Below, piece by piece: positions 11,416 to 22,914 of a stretch of DNA of 64,000 nt; the stretch's first letter is position 1, and every line of letters begins with the position of its first letter. The notes below the pieces were generated by a model that made no database searches, had not been told where the DNA came from, and worked only from the letters and a program-made list of their open reading frames with translations. The translations under genes and the position numbers were made by a program. This stretch comes from Acanthacorydalis orientalis (taxonomy: Eukaryota > Arthropoda > Insecta > Megaloptera > Corydalidae), in the NCBI GenBank assembly GCA_034766995.1, contig CM068316.1, positions 23,346,590 to 23,410,589 on the forward strand. Reading direction: 5' to 3'.

Positions 11416-12685
11416 TGTTGAGTTATCCTATAAGTAATGCGGTTGTTAGAAATATGTTTGAAACAGAGAAAAAAATTTACTTTTTAATTTTGATGAAAAA
11501 TATATTTTCCGTTACTTCTTACCATCTTAATTGTAAATTTTCAACACCCCAATGATAAAATATTTTGGACTTTGTATTAATGAAAGAGTTGAGCTCCCTT
11601 CGGACATTACTTTCTGTATTAAGCCGTTTTCCATTGATGTGATTTTGAAGATTTTGAGAAAGATAATAATCTGGTGGTGCTAGGTCAGGGAAATATGGTG
11701 GTTGAATCATAACTTTCCATTCAAATTGACTCAGTTTTTAAAAAGTTACGCATTGTTTGTGAGGTCGGGCTTTGCCGCTGTGAATAATTAAGCCTTTTCT
11801 GTTGGCTAATGTTGGCTGTTTTTCATCAATAGATTTTTTATCCGTACCAGTTGTTCGCAAAACAACTCCTTTTCGATGGTTTTATTCTAAAGTAATAACT
11901 CGCAATCGATAATTCCTTCCATATCCCACCAAACAGATAACTTAACCTTTTTCGGAAGAAGCCCTTCTTTCAAAGTTGAAGATGGTGTTTTGTTCCCGTC
12001 AACCATTTGTCTTTGACGTTTAATATTGTTATAAACAATCAATTTTTCATCACCAGTAACCATTCTATTGAGAAACGGATCATTTTGCAATCGGCAAAGA
12101 TGAGAATTTCAAATACCTACACATTGTTTTAAATTAACGTTCGATAACTTGTGCGGAACCAACTTACTCAGCTAAAATCTTTACCAATCATTTTCAAGTA
12201 CCAATGAATAGTTGAATACGTTGATTCAAGCTTCTTGGTTAATTATTCTATCGTTGAACTATGATTTTGTTCTACTTGTGTTCGTAAGACCTCATCATCA
12301 AACTCTTGAGGACGTCCTGACCTTGTTTATCTTCAAGGCTGTAGTTCTAGGACCAAAATCATTGAAATCATCTTTGTCCTTGGTTAAGTCTAATAACAAC
12401 TTAACCATAAATTTTCCACAGATTTTTCACTGCAGTTGTAGCGTTGTTGACGAAACTCTCAAAGCAAAGTATGCCTAATATGCTCTTTTGTCACTTCCAT
12501 GATAACTAATATTTTTTCTTGTAAATTTATTCCATCACTGTTAATCTTCCACGATAATACTGAAAAAAACATTCCGTACAATTGAGCAGTATATGCATCC
12601 ATGCCATACGTAATTGCCATAATTGTAAAGTTTTGCATCATCCACCTATATGAAAATACCGCATTACTTATGCGATGATCCAATA
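11416..12685 (-). mobile_element. Cecropia-group mariner relic with recognisable ends (family E)
   Basis: Minus-strand mariner about 1.27 kb long. The left end reads TTGAGTTATCCTATAAGTAA and the reverse complement of the right end reads TTGGATCATCGCATAAGTAA; both continue TGCGGT, giving imperfect inverted repeats of the 'ATAAGTAATGCGG' kind. A TA follows the right end. The transposase starts near 12504 (complement) with MEVTKEHIRHTLL and proceeds through the first catalytic motif (VTGDEKLIVYNN, near 12030-12060) to PPYFPDLAPPDYY near 11690 and the C-terminal region near 11530. Confidence 0.9.
11519..12504 (-). pseudogene. mariner transposase pseudogene (family E)
   Basis: Relic of a cecropia-type mariner transposase. 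Clean pieces are 11887-12090 (MQNDPFLNRMVTGDEK... to WWDMEGII) and 11519-11710 (MIQPPYFPDLAPPDYY...). The first and third catalytic aspartates are still readable. The stretch between the two pieces (11711-11886) retains only fragments and should hold the second Asp. The N-terminal half has several stops. Confidence 0.85.
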
Positions 12686-13308
12686 TGTGTGAAACTGAAT
12701 TTATCTTTTGTTTATAATTATGAATTTGAATATTTTGTTAATAATATATTAGAAGTATATAATTATTAATTTTTACTTTAAAAATAAATAAAATTAAAAA
12801 TACTATCATCGCTACAATTAACCGTGATTGATATTTACATATTTCATCATTTTTTTTATTGCCATTTACATATTTTGATTGTGGTGCTTCAATAATATTT
12901 TAAATGTTTTGAACTGATGACTTCTACGTGTTTAAGTCTTTTTTTATTATTCTATTAAGTTCTTCCGTGTTTAAGAGATATATTTTTTGTGTACTTTACC
13001 TTGTAATAAATAGATACAATTTTAATGAACCTGTATCTAGCTTAACAGTTTTGTAGATTTAATATTTTTTATAAACAAAAATGTTGCTATTGTCTACATT
13101 GTTTAGTGTACATAGATAACAGAGTACACCTTTAATAATTTGAGACAAAAATATGGATTAGTTAATTAAAATGACGTTATTAAATTATATGAAAATATCT
13201 TAACCAACAGTAAATTACTGATATATGTATTATCTATGCTACTAAGCTCTGATATGAGAAATATTTATTGTTTGATTTTCTTAGATGTACGAAGTAAGTT
13301 TATAAAGT
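12686..13308. other. A+T-rich spacer
   Basis: Nothing recognised. Confidence 0.6.
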
Positions 13309-14255
13309 AAGGACTGTTCAATAATTAGAAAAAAAGCCACTAATGATAAAAAATGATTTTATATAAGCAAAATACATCTACATTTAAGCATTATTATTCC
13401 ACATATTCACCATTGACTTCCTTGAATTTTTGGTATTGTGGCACCAGCTTCTTTATTCTTGTGTTAAATAAATCCACCGTCTGTGATTTAAACTAATTAG
13501 TAACACCTGTCTTCAGTTATTTATCATTTTCAAAGATTTGAAATGCGAGTCATTGCTTTAGGTTCTAGAACTGGTGGTAATTACTTGACGCGAGATCGGG
13601 TCTGTAGAGTAAGTGGCCAAAAATTCCCATTCAAAGTCTTACAACATTTTAACAGTTCGAGCTGTGGTATGACGTAGCGAATTATCTTATAAAAGAACAC
13701 TCCCACTGAACAGCAAGCCATGTCTTCTGTTTTGAATGACACATCTAAGTTTCCTGATCATTTCACAATACGCATCGACATTAATCGTTATTCCACATTC
13801 AGTAACATTAACAAGCAAGATCTCTTTTTTATTCCAGAAAACGGTGGTCATTATTTTCCTGACTGAAGATGCTTGCTTAAATTTTCCTTTGAAGACGACA
13901 AATGACGCCATTGCATTGACTGTTGCTTTCATTTAATGTTTTTGTAGGAAAACTAGGTCACATCTACAGGCACACTGTGGCTAGAAAAGTTGTCTCCTAC
14001 ATTTTACTGACGTTGCAAAAATTAGTTAGCTGAATCCACATGTTTCTGCTTATGCACATCGATTAACATTTTTGATACCTATCTGTCACACAGTTTTTTT
14101 GATGCCTAGTTTTTCTGTTACAATATTATAAATCACTGATCGTGAAACTTCTGAAAATTTAGTAAAAAATTGTGAAATGATGATTTTTTTCAAATTTTAT
14201 TGTTCACTTTTTCATTGTAAAACGGACCTTGCTTGAAAAATGAACATCGTACATA
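13309..14255 (-). mobile_element. Mariner relic, N-terminally truncated (family F)
   Basis: Minus-strand transposase relic. From the 5' side (high coordinates): SEVSRSVIYNI, then KKLCDR-VSKMLIDVHKQKHVDSA near 14040-14160, an open block at 13687-13932 (FKQASSVRKIMTTVFWNKKE...), and a C-terminal end near 13400-13480 reading RIKKLVPQYQKFKEVNGEYVE. The probable left end reads GGACTGTTCAATAATTAG at 13311. No matching right end was found, and about the first third of the transposase is missing or unrecognisable. Confidence 0.75.
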
Positions 14256-14416
14256 AATAATGCAAGCATATTTTACCATTTGACGCCACGGATTAATATG
14301 ATCAAGTAGAAACTTATATACTTTAATTATACCATAAAAAATGTAGAGGAGATCATAGTTTGGATAAACTTTTTTTATTATAAACTTATAAATAAGAGAA
14401 TCTTTCTTTCTCTCTT

Positions 14417-14460
<44 letters not shown>

Positions 14461-15365
14461 GGATGATAAGATAATATACATTAATTAAAATTTTTCTGAA
14501 CAATGAAATTGCTTTCAGCATTTTTATGGTGAGGTAGCATATTCAAAACGATAAAGTACAGAAAAATCGAACTTTTAACAGTGAATTTTCTTTATATATC
14601 TCTAATTCTTATATCTAAAGTATCTTTCTGTATCTTAGTGCTCGACGCTGGAAGTATCACAAGAAAAAAGTGAACTGTTTGGGATGCATGATAAAATTTA
14701 TTTAATACTGTGTTTATTTACTTAAAAAACAAAAAATGCTTAAATAAAGTAATAAGCCTCACTTAATGTAAGTCAAAAAAGTAAATGTTATTCCCTCCGT
14801 GGGAAAAGTATAACTTGCTCTATAATATTAGTGAATGATTGAAGACCGCATCACTACATAAACATTGTTGTTTGTTTTGAATCTATGATATACTGTATAC
14901 ATGTCTGAATATAAATTAAGAGAATATATTTGTATTAAATTCTCTCTCTCTCTCTCTGTCTATATATATATATATATATACGCACATTGTAAAATAATGT
15001 AGTAATAGACTTTTAAATTTTAACGCTGAAAGAGAAATTTTTATGGAGAGAAACAATATTGCAAATAAGTTTTTTTAATACAGAAATGAAAATTATATTT
15101 AACAGAGATGTTATTGGTTTACAATTATTCACTCAGTGACTGAAGTTTTGTAAAATAAATATGGTTTCCTCTGTTAATTATTCGTTTCTTTTATATTTTA
15201 ATTAGTACCAGCGGCTATGTTTGTTTAGTTTAATATTGAATATTGCTTTTAAGATACTTCCATTTTACTGTAATTTCAGTAACAATTCTAGTTAGATATT
15301 AAATTAATGAATAAATTAAAGAAGTATTTAATATACATTTATATATAAATATATATATATACATG

Positions 15366-15399
<34 letters not shown>

Positions 15400-16517
15400 G
15401 GTGTATATATCTGTATATATAAGTGTATATATGCCTCACTCTCTATGTGTGCATATATATGTAGAAAGAGAGAAAGAGAGGGAGATATGTGTGTACCTAA
15501 TTGTATTTAAATATTACTGATTTTTCTGTTTATTATTTTTTTTTAAAAAACGTATTTATGATTTACTTACAATTAATATTTCAGAAAACAACGCAATACT
15601 TTTTATTTAAAACGTTATATATTATTTTTGTTGCGTAGTTCATTTTCTATATGTAACCTTTAGAAATAATAAATAAAAATATCGAGAGCTGTATTATACA
15701 TTTAAATAAAATGTTATAAATTTTATAAAAATGCAATGCTTTTATAGTAAATATTTTTTAAATATATATTTAGAAATCATATTTACTCTACATAATAAAT
15801 TTCTTAATTTCCATATTTTTAAATAATTTTAAATCAATATGTTATAATCTTTATACAAATATATATGAGGACTATCTAGTACAAAGTGACTATTCTAGTT
15901 TTAATATGTTAATCTCTACTTAAATGGATGGCAGACACATGATTAGAATGATTTTATGTAGTTGCGATCTAAGTTTTATTAAATGTATAGCGAAAAATGT
16001 AACATACACTACAACAAAATGATAAATGAAAACTTAACTTCCAATTATCTCTTTAGACTTCACTTCTTAAGAATAAACATAAAAGGTCTGTTTATTTTAA
16101 CTTATATTGTTGCTGAGTTTGTTAAATAAACATGGGTACTCATAGAATAAGATATATATTGAGATATTAAGATATATATGTGGGTTGTAGAGTTGCTGCC
16201 AATTAAAATTAATGCCAATGCTCTCTAAATCTGTATTAACGTGAAGACTTGAAAACTTGTATACCATTTATGAGTCTCAGTATGAAGTTCTTTTTTTTGC
16301 TAATTTAAAATAATTATTAAGCGTTTAATAAATATTAACTATTAATATTAATATATAATAGAACATTTTGGAAAACATCAATAGAATTTATATTTGTTTA
16401 TTTTAAATATTACTTAACTGTAAACCAATGAGCTGGAGCAGTTTATTTTCAAGAAGAAAATGTTTGGTTATTATTGATTAAAAAAACAGGAATATATTAT
16501 TATCTAGATGTAAAGAA
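14256..16517. other. A+T-rich DNA with mixed microsatellites
   Basis: Contains (TA)n at about 14419-14457, (CT)n followed by TA at 14941-14979, and a compound TA/TG/GA tract at 15340-15495. No gene or mobile element recognised in the remainder. Confidence 0.6.
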
Positions 16518-16620
16518 GTCATCTAGAATACTTTCTGATTTTGTCAATTAATAATATTTTCGAAATGAATTTTTAATATTTAAATTATTTTCTAAGAGAA
16601 TAAGACTTCATTATAAATAT
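16518..16620 (+). repeat. Local direct duplication, copy A
   Basis: This ~103-bp segment, beginning GTCATCTAGAATACTTTC, recurs at 16843-16945 with one visible mismatch (TTTTCG versus CTTTCG). The duplication is non-coding and unique-looking apart from its copy. Confidence 0.95.
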
Positions 16621-16645
16621 TCATATATATATATATATATATATA

Positions 16646-16728
<83 letters not shown>

Positions 16729-16772
16729 TCATATAAACTGGAATTATTTTTGCACCAACCTAATATATATAT

Positions 16773-16827
<55 letters not shown>

Positions 16828-16842
16828 GTTGGTGCAAAAATA
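16621..16842. repeat. (TA)n arrays with stray mariner ends
   Basis: TA arrays here enclose two loose pieces of the family G mariner terminal repeat. 16725-16763 is a perfect 39-bp inverted copy of 17073-17111. 16824-16841 is an 18-bp direct copy (TTAGGTTGGTGCAAAAAT) that stops and joins the second copy of the local duplication. The two pieces face outward from a shared TA array. Confidence 0.95.
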
Positions 16843-16945
16843 GTCATCTAGAATACTTTCTGATTTTGTCAATTAATAATACTTTCGAAATGAATTTTTA
16901 ATATTTAAATTATTTTCTAAGAGAATAAGACTTCATTATAAATAT
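16843..16945 (+). repeat. Local direct duplication, copy B
   Basis: Second copy of 16518-16620, 325 bp downstream. It is joined on its left directly to a truncated mariner end and followed on its right by TA/TTCATA arrays like those following copy A. Confidence 0.95.
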
Positions 16946-16947
16946 TC

Positions 16948-16982
<35 letters not shown>

Positions 16983-17036
16983 TTCATATATATATATATA
17001 TATATATACATATATAAATATATATATATATACATA

Positions 17037-17072
<36 letters not shown>

Positions 17073-17076
<4 letters not shown>

Positions 17077-18366
17077 GTTGGTGCAAAAATAATTCCAGTT
17101 TATATGAATCGAGTACAAAAAAGAAGCGTATATGAGTTAAAATTATATTTATTAATCAAAATAAAGACCATTGGTCTGCACATACTTCTTTCACCGGGAA
17201 ACAAGTTTGTTATTCCTACAAGAAAGAATTCTGAAGTCCTGGAATTAACGAATTCGTCGGAAGTGCTTTGAGCTGATGCTTGATCTTTGAAAACCTTATC
17301 TCGTAGGAAATTACTCGAATGTTTAAAAAAATGGTAACCTGTCGAAGACAGGTCCAGAGAATAAGGTGGGTGAGGTAAAGGTTTCATAACCCAGTTCCTC
17401 TAATTTTTTTTAAAGTCATTTCTGAGACGTGTGGTCAGGCGTTATCGTGGAGAAGAATTGGTTCTCTTCGATTGACTAATGCTGGCCATAAACGATGTAA
17501 CGTCTCATATACTTTTTCAATTTCCTAAGAATATTTTTCTGCTGTTATTGTTTTTCCACCAGGACTTAAGAAGTTGTAGTGAATGATGCCATTTTCCGAT
17601 CGCCAAACAATAATAATAACCTTTTTTATCATGAAGTTTCGGTTTAGGAAACTGTTTTGGTGCTTCTCCTCAACCTAGCTACTATGATGAACGTTTCCGA
17701 TTGTTGTAGAGAATCGACTTTTCATCACATGTGACAATATGATCAAGAAAGGGATCATTTTTGTTATGTAAAAGAAGCGCAGAGTAGACTTCGTGATGCC
17801 GAATCGCTTGATGTTCGTTTGGTTCATACGGCACACGTTTATTCAGCTTTTTTGTTTTTTCCAATTACGCTCAAATCTCGAATATTATGATTATTGAATG
17901 ATCAACATTGAGACTATTGAATGATCCACATTGAGTTCTTCTGTCACCTCTCGAGTTATTTTACGTAGGTCCGCTTCAATAATGGTTCTAAAATAATTAT
18001 TATCTATAGCTGAATAATGTCCACGACTTTCCTCATTACAAGGCTTTCGTTTCCATTACAACATTTTTGGAACCAGTATTGAGCTGTACGTTTACTAATT
18101 GACTCTTTCCCAAAAACAAATTTGATATATCGAGCAGTTTATGTTGCTTTAATTCCCAATATAAAGTCACACAACAGAATTTGTTTTTTTTTCATGACTA
18201 TATTAAGAGGTTGTATCCAACAATTATAAAGAATGAAAACAATAGCCATAAGCTGAAATCAGCAACGCTAATTTGATTGCTTACAATGATGCATCCCATG
18301 ACTATAACAAAAGATAACGGTAACTAGAAGAAAAGGGCACCAAACATAAAAAGATAAAACCGCAAT
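17073..18366 (-). mobile_element. Hsmar1-like (cecropia subfamily) mariner relic, family G
   Basis: The left end TTAGGTTGGTGCAAAAATAA is the well-known terminal sequence type of cecropia-subfamily mariners such as human Hsmar1 and MADE1. The right end has kept only AAAACCGCAAT at about 18356-18366; the outer ~19 bp are missing. The transposase is on the minus strand, beginning at about 18196 with MKKKQILLCDFILG. The 5' part has YWFQKCCNGNE. Clean segments are 17682-17864, containing NKNDPFLDHIVTCDEKSILYNN, and 17100-17387 (LPHPPYSLDLSSTGYHFFKH, with Gly at the third catalytic position). Length fits a full ~1.3 kb element. Confidence 0.92.
17100..18196 (-). pseudogene. Hsmar1-like transposase pseudogene
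   Basis: DD34D transposase relic related to the transposase part of SETMAR, without any SET domain. The first catalytic Asp persists in VTCDEKSILY. The third reads SSTGYHF instead of S/PTDYHF, so it is lost. The second-Asp region, near 17430-17450 on the complement, reads LLHDNA and is preserved. Stops and frameshifts break the frame. Confidence 0.88.
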
Positions 18367-18732
18367 GAACAGGATCAATTGAAGGTTCGTTATTTATAAA
18401 ATTTCTTATTCAAATAAAGTAAAAGGAAACAAGAATAATTGAATTCTGTAATTACCGACTAATAGTTATTATTTACATGATAAAAATGGTGTTATTTTGA
18501 AAAAAAATATCTATAAAATTTAGACTATCGTCAAATCTAAAAATGATTATTTCTTTTTATTTTTTCACAAAAATTAATTAGATAAACGTTATTATGAGTG
18601 TTTAATTTTAGAGTTGCTATTGTGAATATTTATTAATTTTAATTAAATTTTGATAACCTACTTAAACCTTTTCTCCCTTACTTCGTTTCTCTCTCTCCCT
18701 CTCTTTCTTTCTCTCCATTCTCTCTCTCTCAC

Positions 18733-18783
<51 letters not shown>

Positions 18784-18784
18784 T
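18367..18784. other. A+T-rich spacer with (CT)n and (TA)n
   Basis: A pyrimidine-rich tract at about 18670-18735 leads into (TA)n at 18737-18781. No gene. Confidence 0.7.
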
Positions 18785-19624
18785 CGACATCAGCATCAGC
18801 ATCTGTCAATCCACTGTTTCCATGTTTTTACATTATGTACAATTGAATGCTTCTTTTTTCCACTGATTTCCAATAAAACTTTTAATGTCCTTATCCCACC
18901 TGTTCATTGGTCTCTTTCTTTGTATTTTTATATTCCTTGGTTTCCAGTAAATAATTTCTGTTGTCCATCAGTTGTCTCTTTTTCTTGCAACATGCCCCGT
19001 CCATCTTCATTCCAGACTCTTTATTCTTCTTATTATATCTGTGACTCCCATCTGTTTTCGTATCCATTCTATTCATTTCACGACTCTTCTTACTATTCCT
19101 AGCATGCATCTTTCCATACTTCTCTGTGTTGTTTGAAGTCTTTGAATGATTTGAGCGTTAAGCACCCATGTTTCGCTGTCGTAGGTAAGGACTGGTAGTA
19201 TTCATTTATCAAATACTTTTTTCTTCAAACAGAATTGGTTTGTTGATTTAAATATATAAGAGTTTTGTACAAATGATCTCCATCCTATTTTTATTCTCCT
19301 GTTTACTTCTTCAATGAATGATCGATCTTTATTGATAAGTTAGCCTAGATAGACATACTTCGTACCTTGTTCTATTTCTGTTCCTTTTATTTCAATTTTC
19401 TTCGGATAGACAAACACATTGAATAACACTTTTGTTTTTGCGTGGTTTATGTTTAAGCCATTTTTTTGACTGGAATCATCTAGTTCTTATCCTCCTTTGT
19501 ATCTCTTCCGGAGTACTTGCGAAGATAACGATATTATCAAAAAATTGGAGGTGATTTAATATTTCGCCTTTAATTTCGATTACTTTGTCTGTCCAATCAA
19601 GCGATTCGAATACTTCTTCTAAGA
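18785..19624 (-). mobile_element. RTE-type LINE fragment (reverse transcriptase 3' half)
   Basis: Minus-strand remnant of a non-LTR retrotransposon. Reading from high to low coordinates: the degraded catalytic box, where FADDI of relatives is FFDNIVIFAS (about 19510-19545); ASTPEEIQR; KIKGTEIEQGTKYVYLG; INKDRSFIEEVNRRIKIGWRSF; CLKKKVFDK; ILPVLTYDSETWVLNAQIIQRLQTTQRSMERCM, split across 19100-19200; and the C-terminal zone with RRQLMDNRNYLL. This order (thumb, TYxSETW, LxTTxRxxERCxLG) is typical of the RTE clade. The endonuclease and most of the fingers/palm are absent, as expected for a 5'-truncated LINE insertion. The second catalytic Asp is mutated to Asn. The 3' end abuts (TA)n. Confidence 0.85.
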
Positions 19625-19650
19625 TATATATATATACAATCAGACAATTA

Positions 19651-20566
19651 GGTCAGACAATTAAGTAATGCGACAAAATTCAAAAATCGAGTATATTTAA
19701 AAATTAAGGTACATCGCTGCGATCCCCTTCAAAGTAGTCCCCTCCCGCATCTATACACTTATTCCAGCGAGTTTTCCAGTATTCGTAACAATTCTGGAAC
19801 ACTTCTTGTGGGACCTCTCCGAGTACCCTCGTCACAGATTCTTGGATATCTTCAACGGAGTCAAAATGTCGACCTTTGACGAATTTTTTCATATGGGGGA
19901 ATAGGAAAAAGTCGCAGGGTGACATGTCCGGTGAATAGGGCGGTTGTGGTAACGTTGCGATGCCTTTAGACGCCAAAAACTGAGAGACACTGAACGCACT
20001 GTGACAGGGAGCATTGTCGTGATGCAGAACCCAAGTCTTCGCGATCTCTGGACGCACTCTGAGCACCCTTTTTCGTAATTTTTCGAGCACATTGCGGTAG
20101 AATACTTGATTTACGGTTTGTCCAGGTGGTACGAACTCTTTGTGAACCACCCCTTTGCTGTCGAAGAAGCAAATCAACATGGTTTTCACTTTGGACTTGC
20201 TCATTCTCGCCTTCTTTGGCCTTGGTGCTCCAGGGGACTGCCACTGTTGGCTTTGTCGTTTAGTTTCGGGGTCATATTGAAAGAACCAACTTTCATCACC
20301 AGTAATAACTCGATCGAGAAGAGTAGGATCACTTTCAACCTGCTCGAGACAATCTTGAGCGATGTTCATTCGGTGGGCTTCGTGACATGCACTACTCGCG
20401 CGTTGTTACAAAACACTAAACAGCTGGCGAAGAAATGATCGTACGAGGGTGGTCAAGGTCTCAATCGGGAGAGTAGGGATCTGCTATTACGGTGGCGGAG
20501 TTACAGGTTCGCAGTGTTACCACAGGTCGAGAAAAAAAAATTGGTCGCATTACATTGTCTGACCTC

Positions 20567-20567
<1 letters not shown>
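19651..20567 (-). mobile_element. Internally deleted mariner, family C copy 2
   Basis: Inverted near-identical copy of 6653-7573, about 917 bp. The right end (its 5' end) carries the terminal repeat with a 3-bp loss: GCATTACATTGTCTGACCTCG lacks TTA relative to copy 1. The left end lacks the outer CGA of the repeat and is preceded by a second partial copy, TCAGACAATTA at 19640-19650. The 5' half of the transposase is deleted: the probable native start (ATGTCACGAA on the complement) is joined directly to GCCCACCGAATGAAC, putting that ATG out of frame with the catalytic domain. Confidence 0.95.
19704..20369 (-). CDS. mariner transposase catalytic domain, 221-codon open frame (copy C2)
   Basis: Uninterrupted frame from MNIAQDCLEQVESDPT to FEGDRSDVP. 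It corresponds to roughly the C-terminal two thirds of a mariner transposase (about 345 residues when complete). DD34D residues are intact: TGDESWFF, HHDNAPCH, SPDMSPCDFF. The N-terminal pair of helix-turn-helix motifs that bind the inverted repeats is absent. The Met used is an internal one, just after the deletion junction. Without the DNA-binding part it should not transpose by itself; whether it is expressed is unknown. Confidence 0.85.
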   Translation of the reverse strand: MNIAQDCLEQVESDPTLLDRVITGDESWFFQYDPETKRQSQQWQSPGAPRPKKARMSKSKVKTMLICFFDSKGVVHKEFVPPGQTVNQVFYRNVLEKLRKRVLRVRPEIAKTWVLHHDNAPCHSAFSVSQFLASKGIATLPQPPYSPDMSPCDFFLFPHMKKFVKGRHFDSVEDIQESVTRVLGEVPQEVFQNCYEYWKTRWNKCIDAGGDYFEGDRSDVP

Positions 20568-20626
<59 letters not shown>

Positions 20627-20760
20627 AGAAAAGCAACTATACTGACCATTACACTCACACACACACTTACTTCTCTCACTCACACACACACACACAGATA
20701 TATATATATATACATATACGTATATATATATATACGTATATGTGTGTGTCCATTTGTATA
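20568..20760. repeat. (TA)n array, (AC)n tract and palindrome
   Basis: (TA)n at about 20568-20624 follows the C2 inverted repeat. (AC)n-rich sequence spans 20650-20696. A perfect 30-bp palindrome centred on TA (20713-20742, arms CATATACGTATATA) is followed by GTGTGTG, which is complementary to the upstream AC tract. Confidence 0.9.
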
Positions 20761-21474
20761 TGAACGTCAACGTTTGAAAATCCCCTAATTAAACAATTAA
20801 CTTAAAAATAATCCACTGATTAAATAATTTATCTAATTTTAACAATCTTATATCTTTTTTGCGAACATTTCTAACTCTTCTATGCTTTATTTCTTGTATT
20901 TATGTCTGTCATTATAGATTTTATATGATTTTTTATGTCATCAACTATCCATCTTATATATTCATTATTTGAAAAAATTTCATTTATTCTTATTTCAAAC
21001 TCGTATTTTATTATGTGTTTCCGCGTATTCTTCCGCCTCTTGTTGTTTCTAGCATATGTTTATTTTTTATATTTATTTTCTAAAGTTGTTGAATTCTTTT
21101 TATCAATTAGCACCTCTATTTTGTTTCGATAAGCAAAAACAGTTAGTTACAGATGATAAATATTAAATGATAATATATTTTTTTCTGTATGCAAGTGCAA
21201 TATTCGGTTTAGATATTGCTGGGATTTCGTTAGAACGAATTTGATTTAATTTTTATTATCTTACATATTTATCAATGAATTATGAATTATATATTCATAA
21301 TTTTATTCATTTATATATTCTTTTCTGTGTATTGCATTGATTGGTTATTGATTTACTTTATGAATGCCGTTTTGTTGTTGTTGGATCTAAGATATGTTTA
21401 CTTAAAAATTGTTTTTTTAATGCACATAAAATAATTAAGAAATGACGAATTTAATTTTTATTTAATATATTTGT

Positions 21475-21561
<87 letters not shown>

Positions 21562-22655
21562 CTTCAAATGTATTTATACATAGTTTTTATAAATTCTTAT
21601 TATTCAAAAAATCTTTATTCGCAAATGTTTTTAAAAGTAAGCTCCATATAAAAATATATTCATTGTACAAAATACTTTAAAAAAATTTTGTAATATATTA
21701 AGTGTTGTTAAGAACAGTATAAAATTATTGTCACTGTATTCAAAAAAATATTTGTTTCATATTTTTAGTCTATGCATGCTTATATTGAATTGTCTCATTA
21801 ACTTTTTGAAGTTGAGCGTAGATCTAGGAATTCATTGATGTTTTCCAAAGAAACTATGGTCTTAGAGTGCTATTTTTTGAATAATATTTAAATGTGTACT
21901 AATTTCTTTCTAATGAGACTAAATTTATAACTCTTTCTTTTATTAAAAAAATAACGATAGTAAAAAAATTAGAAAAATCGTGTTTTTTTATTTGAAAACC
22001 TATAAAAATCGTGAACTTGAGAACTGGGTTGAATAATATTTTTTTTCAAAAGTTCATCATTGCAAGAAAGCGTATAAAAAATTTCTAAACTACGTTCTTG
22101 ACCTGCATCGCAAAAAAATTCTATGTGCAGCGATATTTTTTGATTCATTGGTAAGTTAGTTTTTTCCTGTTAAAAATGATTTTCTGTTGAAAAATGACAA
22201 GGAAAACAGTCAAATGGTAAAAAAAAACTTTTCTTATATATTTTCGATCTGACAATCTACAACGCATACGTTATTTACTGCCATGTGAATCGAAAGGAAT
22301 GAGTCTTGCTGACTACAAATTCATATTGGCTTTCATATATTGTTCAAAAAGTTACTCCAAATGCATATTCTACGATAAGTCCAAATCTACACAGATAATA
22401 TAATCAATTTTTCCGTTTCCAATTTCATGTTTCAAATTTAATACCTTTTCCCCCTTTACGGCTTCAAAGAGTTAAACCGATTTTTTTGCTTTTGGTTTAA
22501 ATACATTTTTTTTTATTAAAGCATAAGGGTTTGTTTGCGTAATTTTTCAAAATTTTTCCATGTTTAACGAAGATCATACAAAATATTGTCACTTCTATTA
22601 AATTCCTTAAATTATTTCACACCCACCTCAATGATAAATAATATTCCATCACAAA

Positions 22656-22662
<7 letters not shown>
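20761..22662. other. A+T-rich DNA, no gene
   Basis: (TA)n at about 21478-21550. The rest (for example 21780-22560) has somewhat mixed composition, but translation in all frames gives nothing I recognise. Confidence 0.55.

Positions 22663-22711
<49 letters not shown>
22663..22711. repeat. (TA)n array
   Basis: About 49 bp of uninterrupted TA. Confidence 0.95.
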
Positions 22712-22717
<6 letters not shown>

Positions 22718-22856
22718 TTGGATCAGACAAAATAATTATTTGTTTAGAAATTTCTCACAGTTTATTTCAAAAAAATTTTTAAACTGTATATAAATAAAAA
22801 AGTTAAATTTATTCATATATATTGTTTAAAATCCAATATTTTCCTTAAGTCCGTAT

Positions 22857-22914
22857 TGTATGGTAAAATCATGTATGATGGTAAAATCATGTATGATGGT
22901 AAAATCATGTATAA
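22857..22914. repeat. Three tandem copies of an 18-bp unit
   Basis: TGGTAAAATCATGTATGA is repeated three times with no mismatches visible, the third copy trailing off at ATGTATAA. Confidence 0.95.

Noticed and set aside
17100..18196. A SETMAR-like host gene
   Set aside because: Only mariner transposase sequence is present, bounded by transposon ends. There is no SET domain, and the frame is broken.
22857..22914. CRISPR-like short repeat array
   Set aside because: The repeats are directly adjacent without spacers, and the genome is eukaryotic in character.
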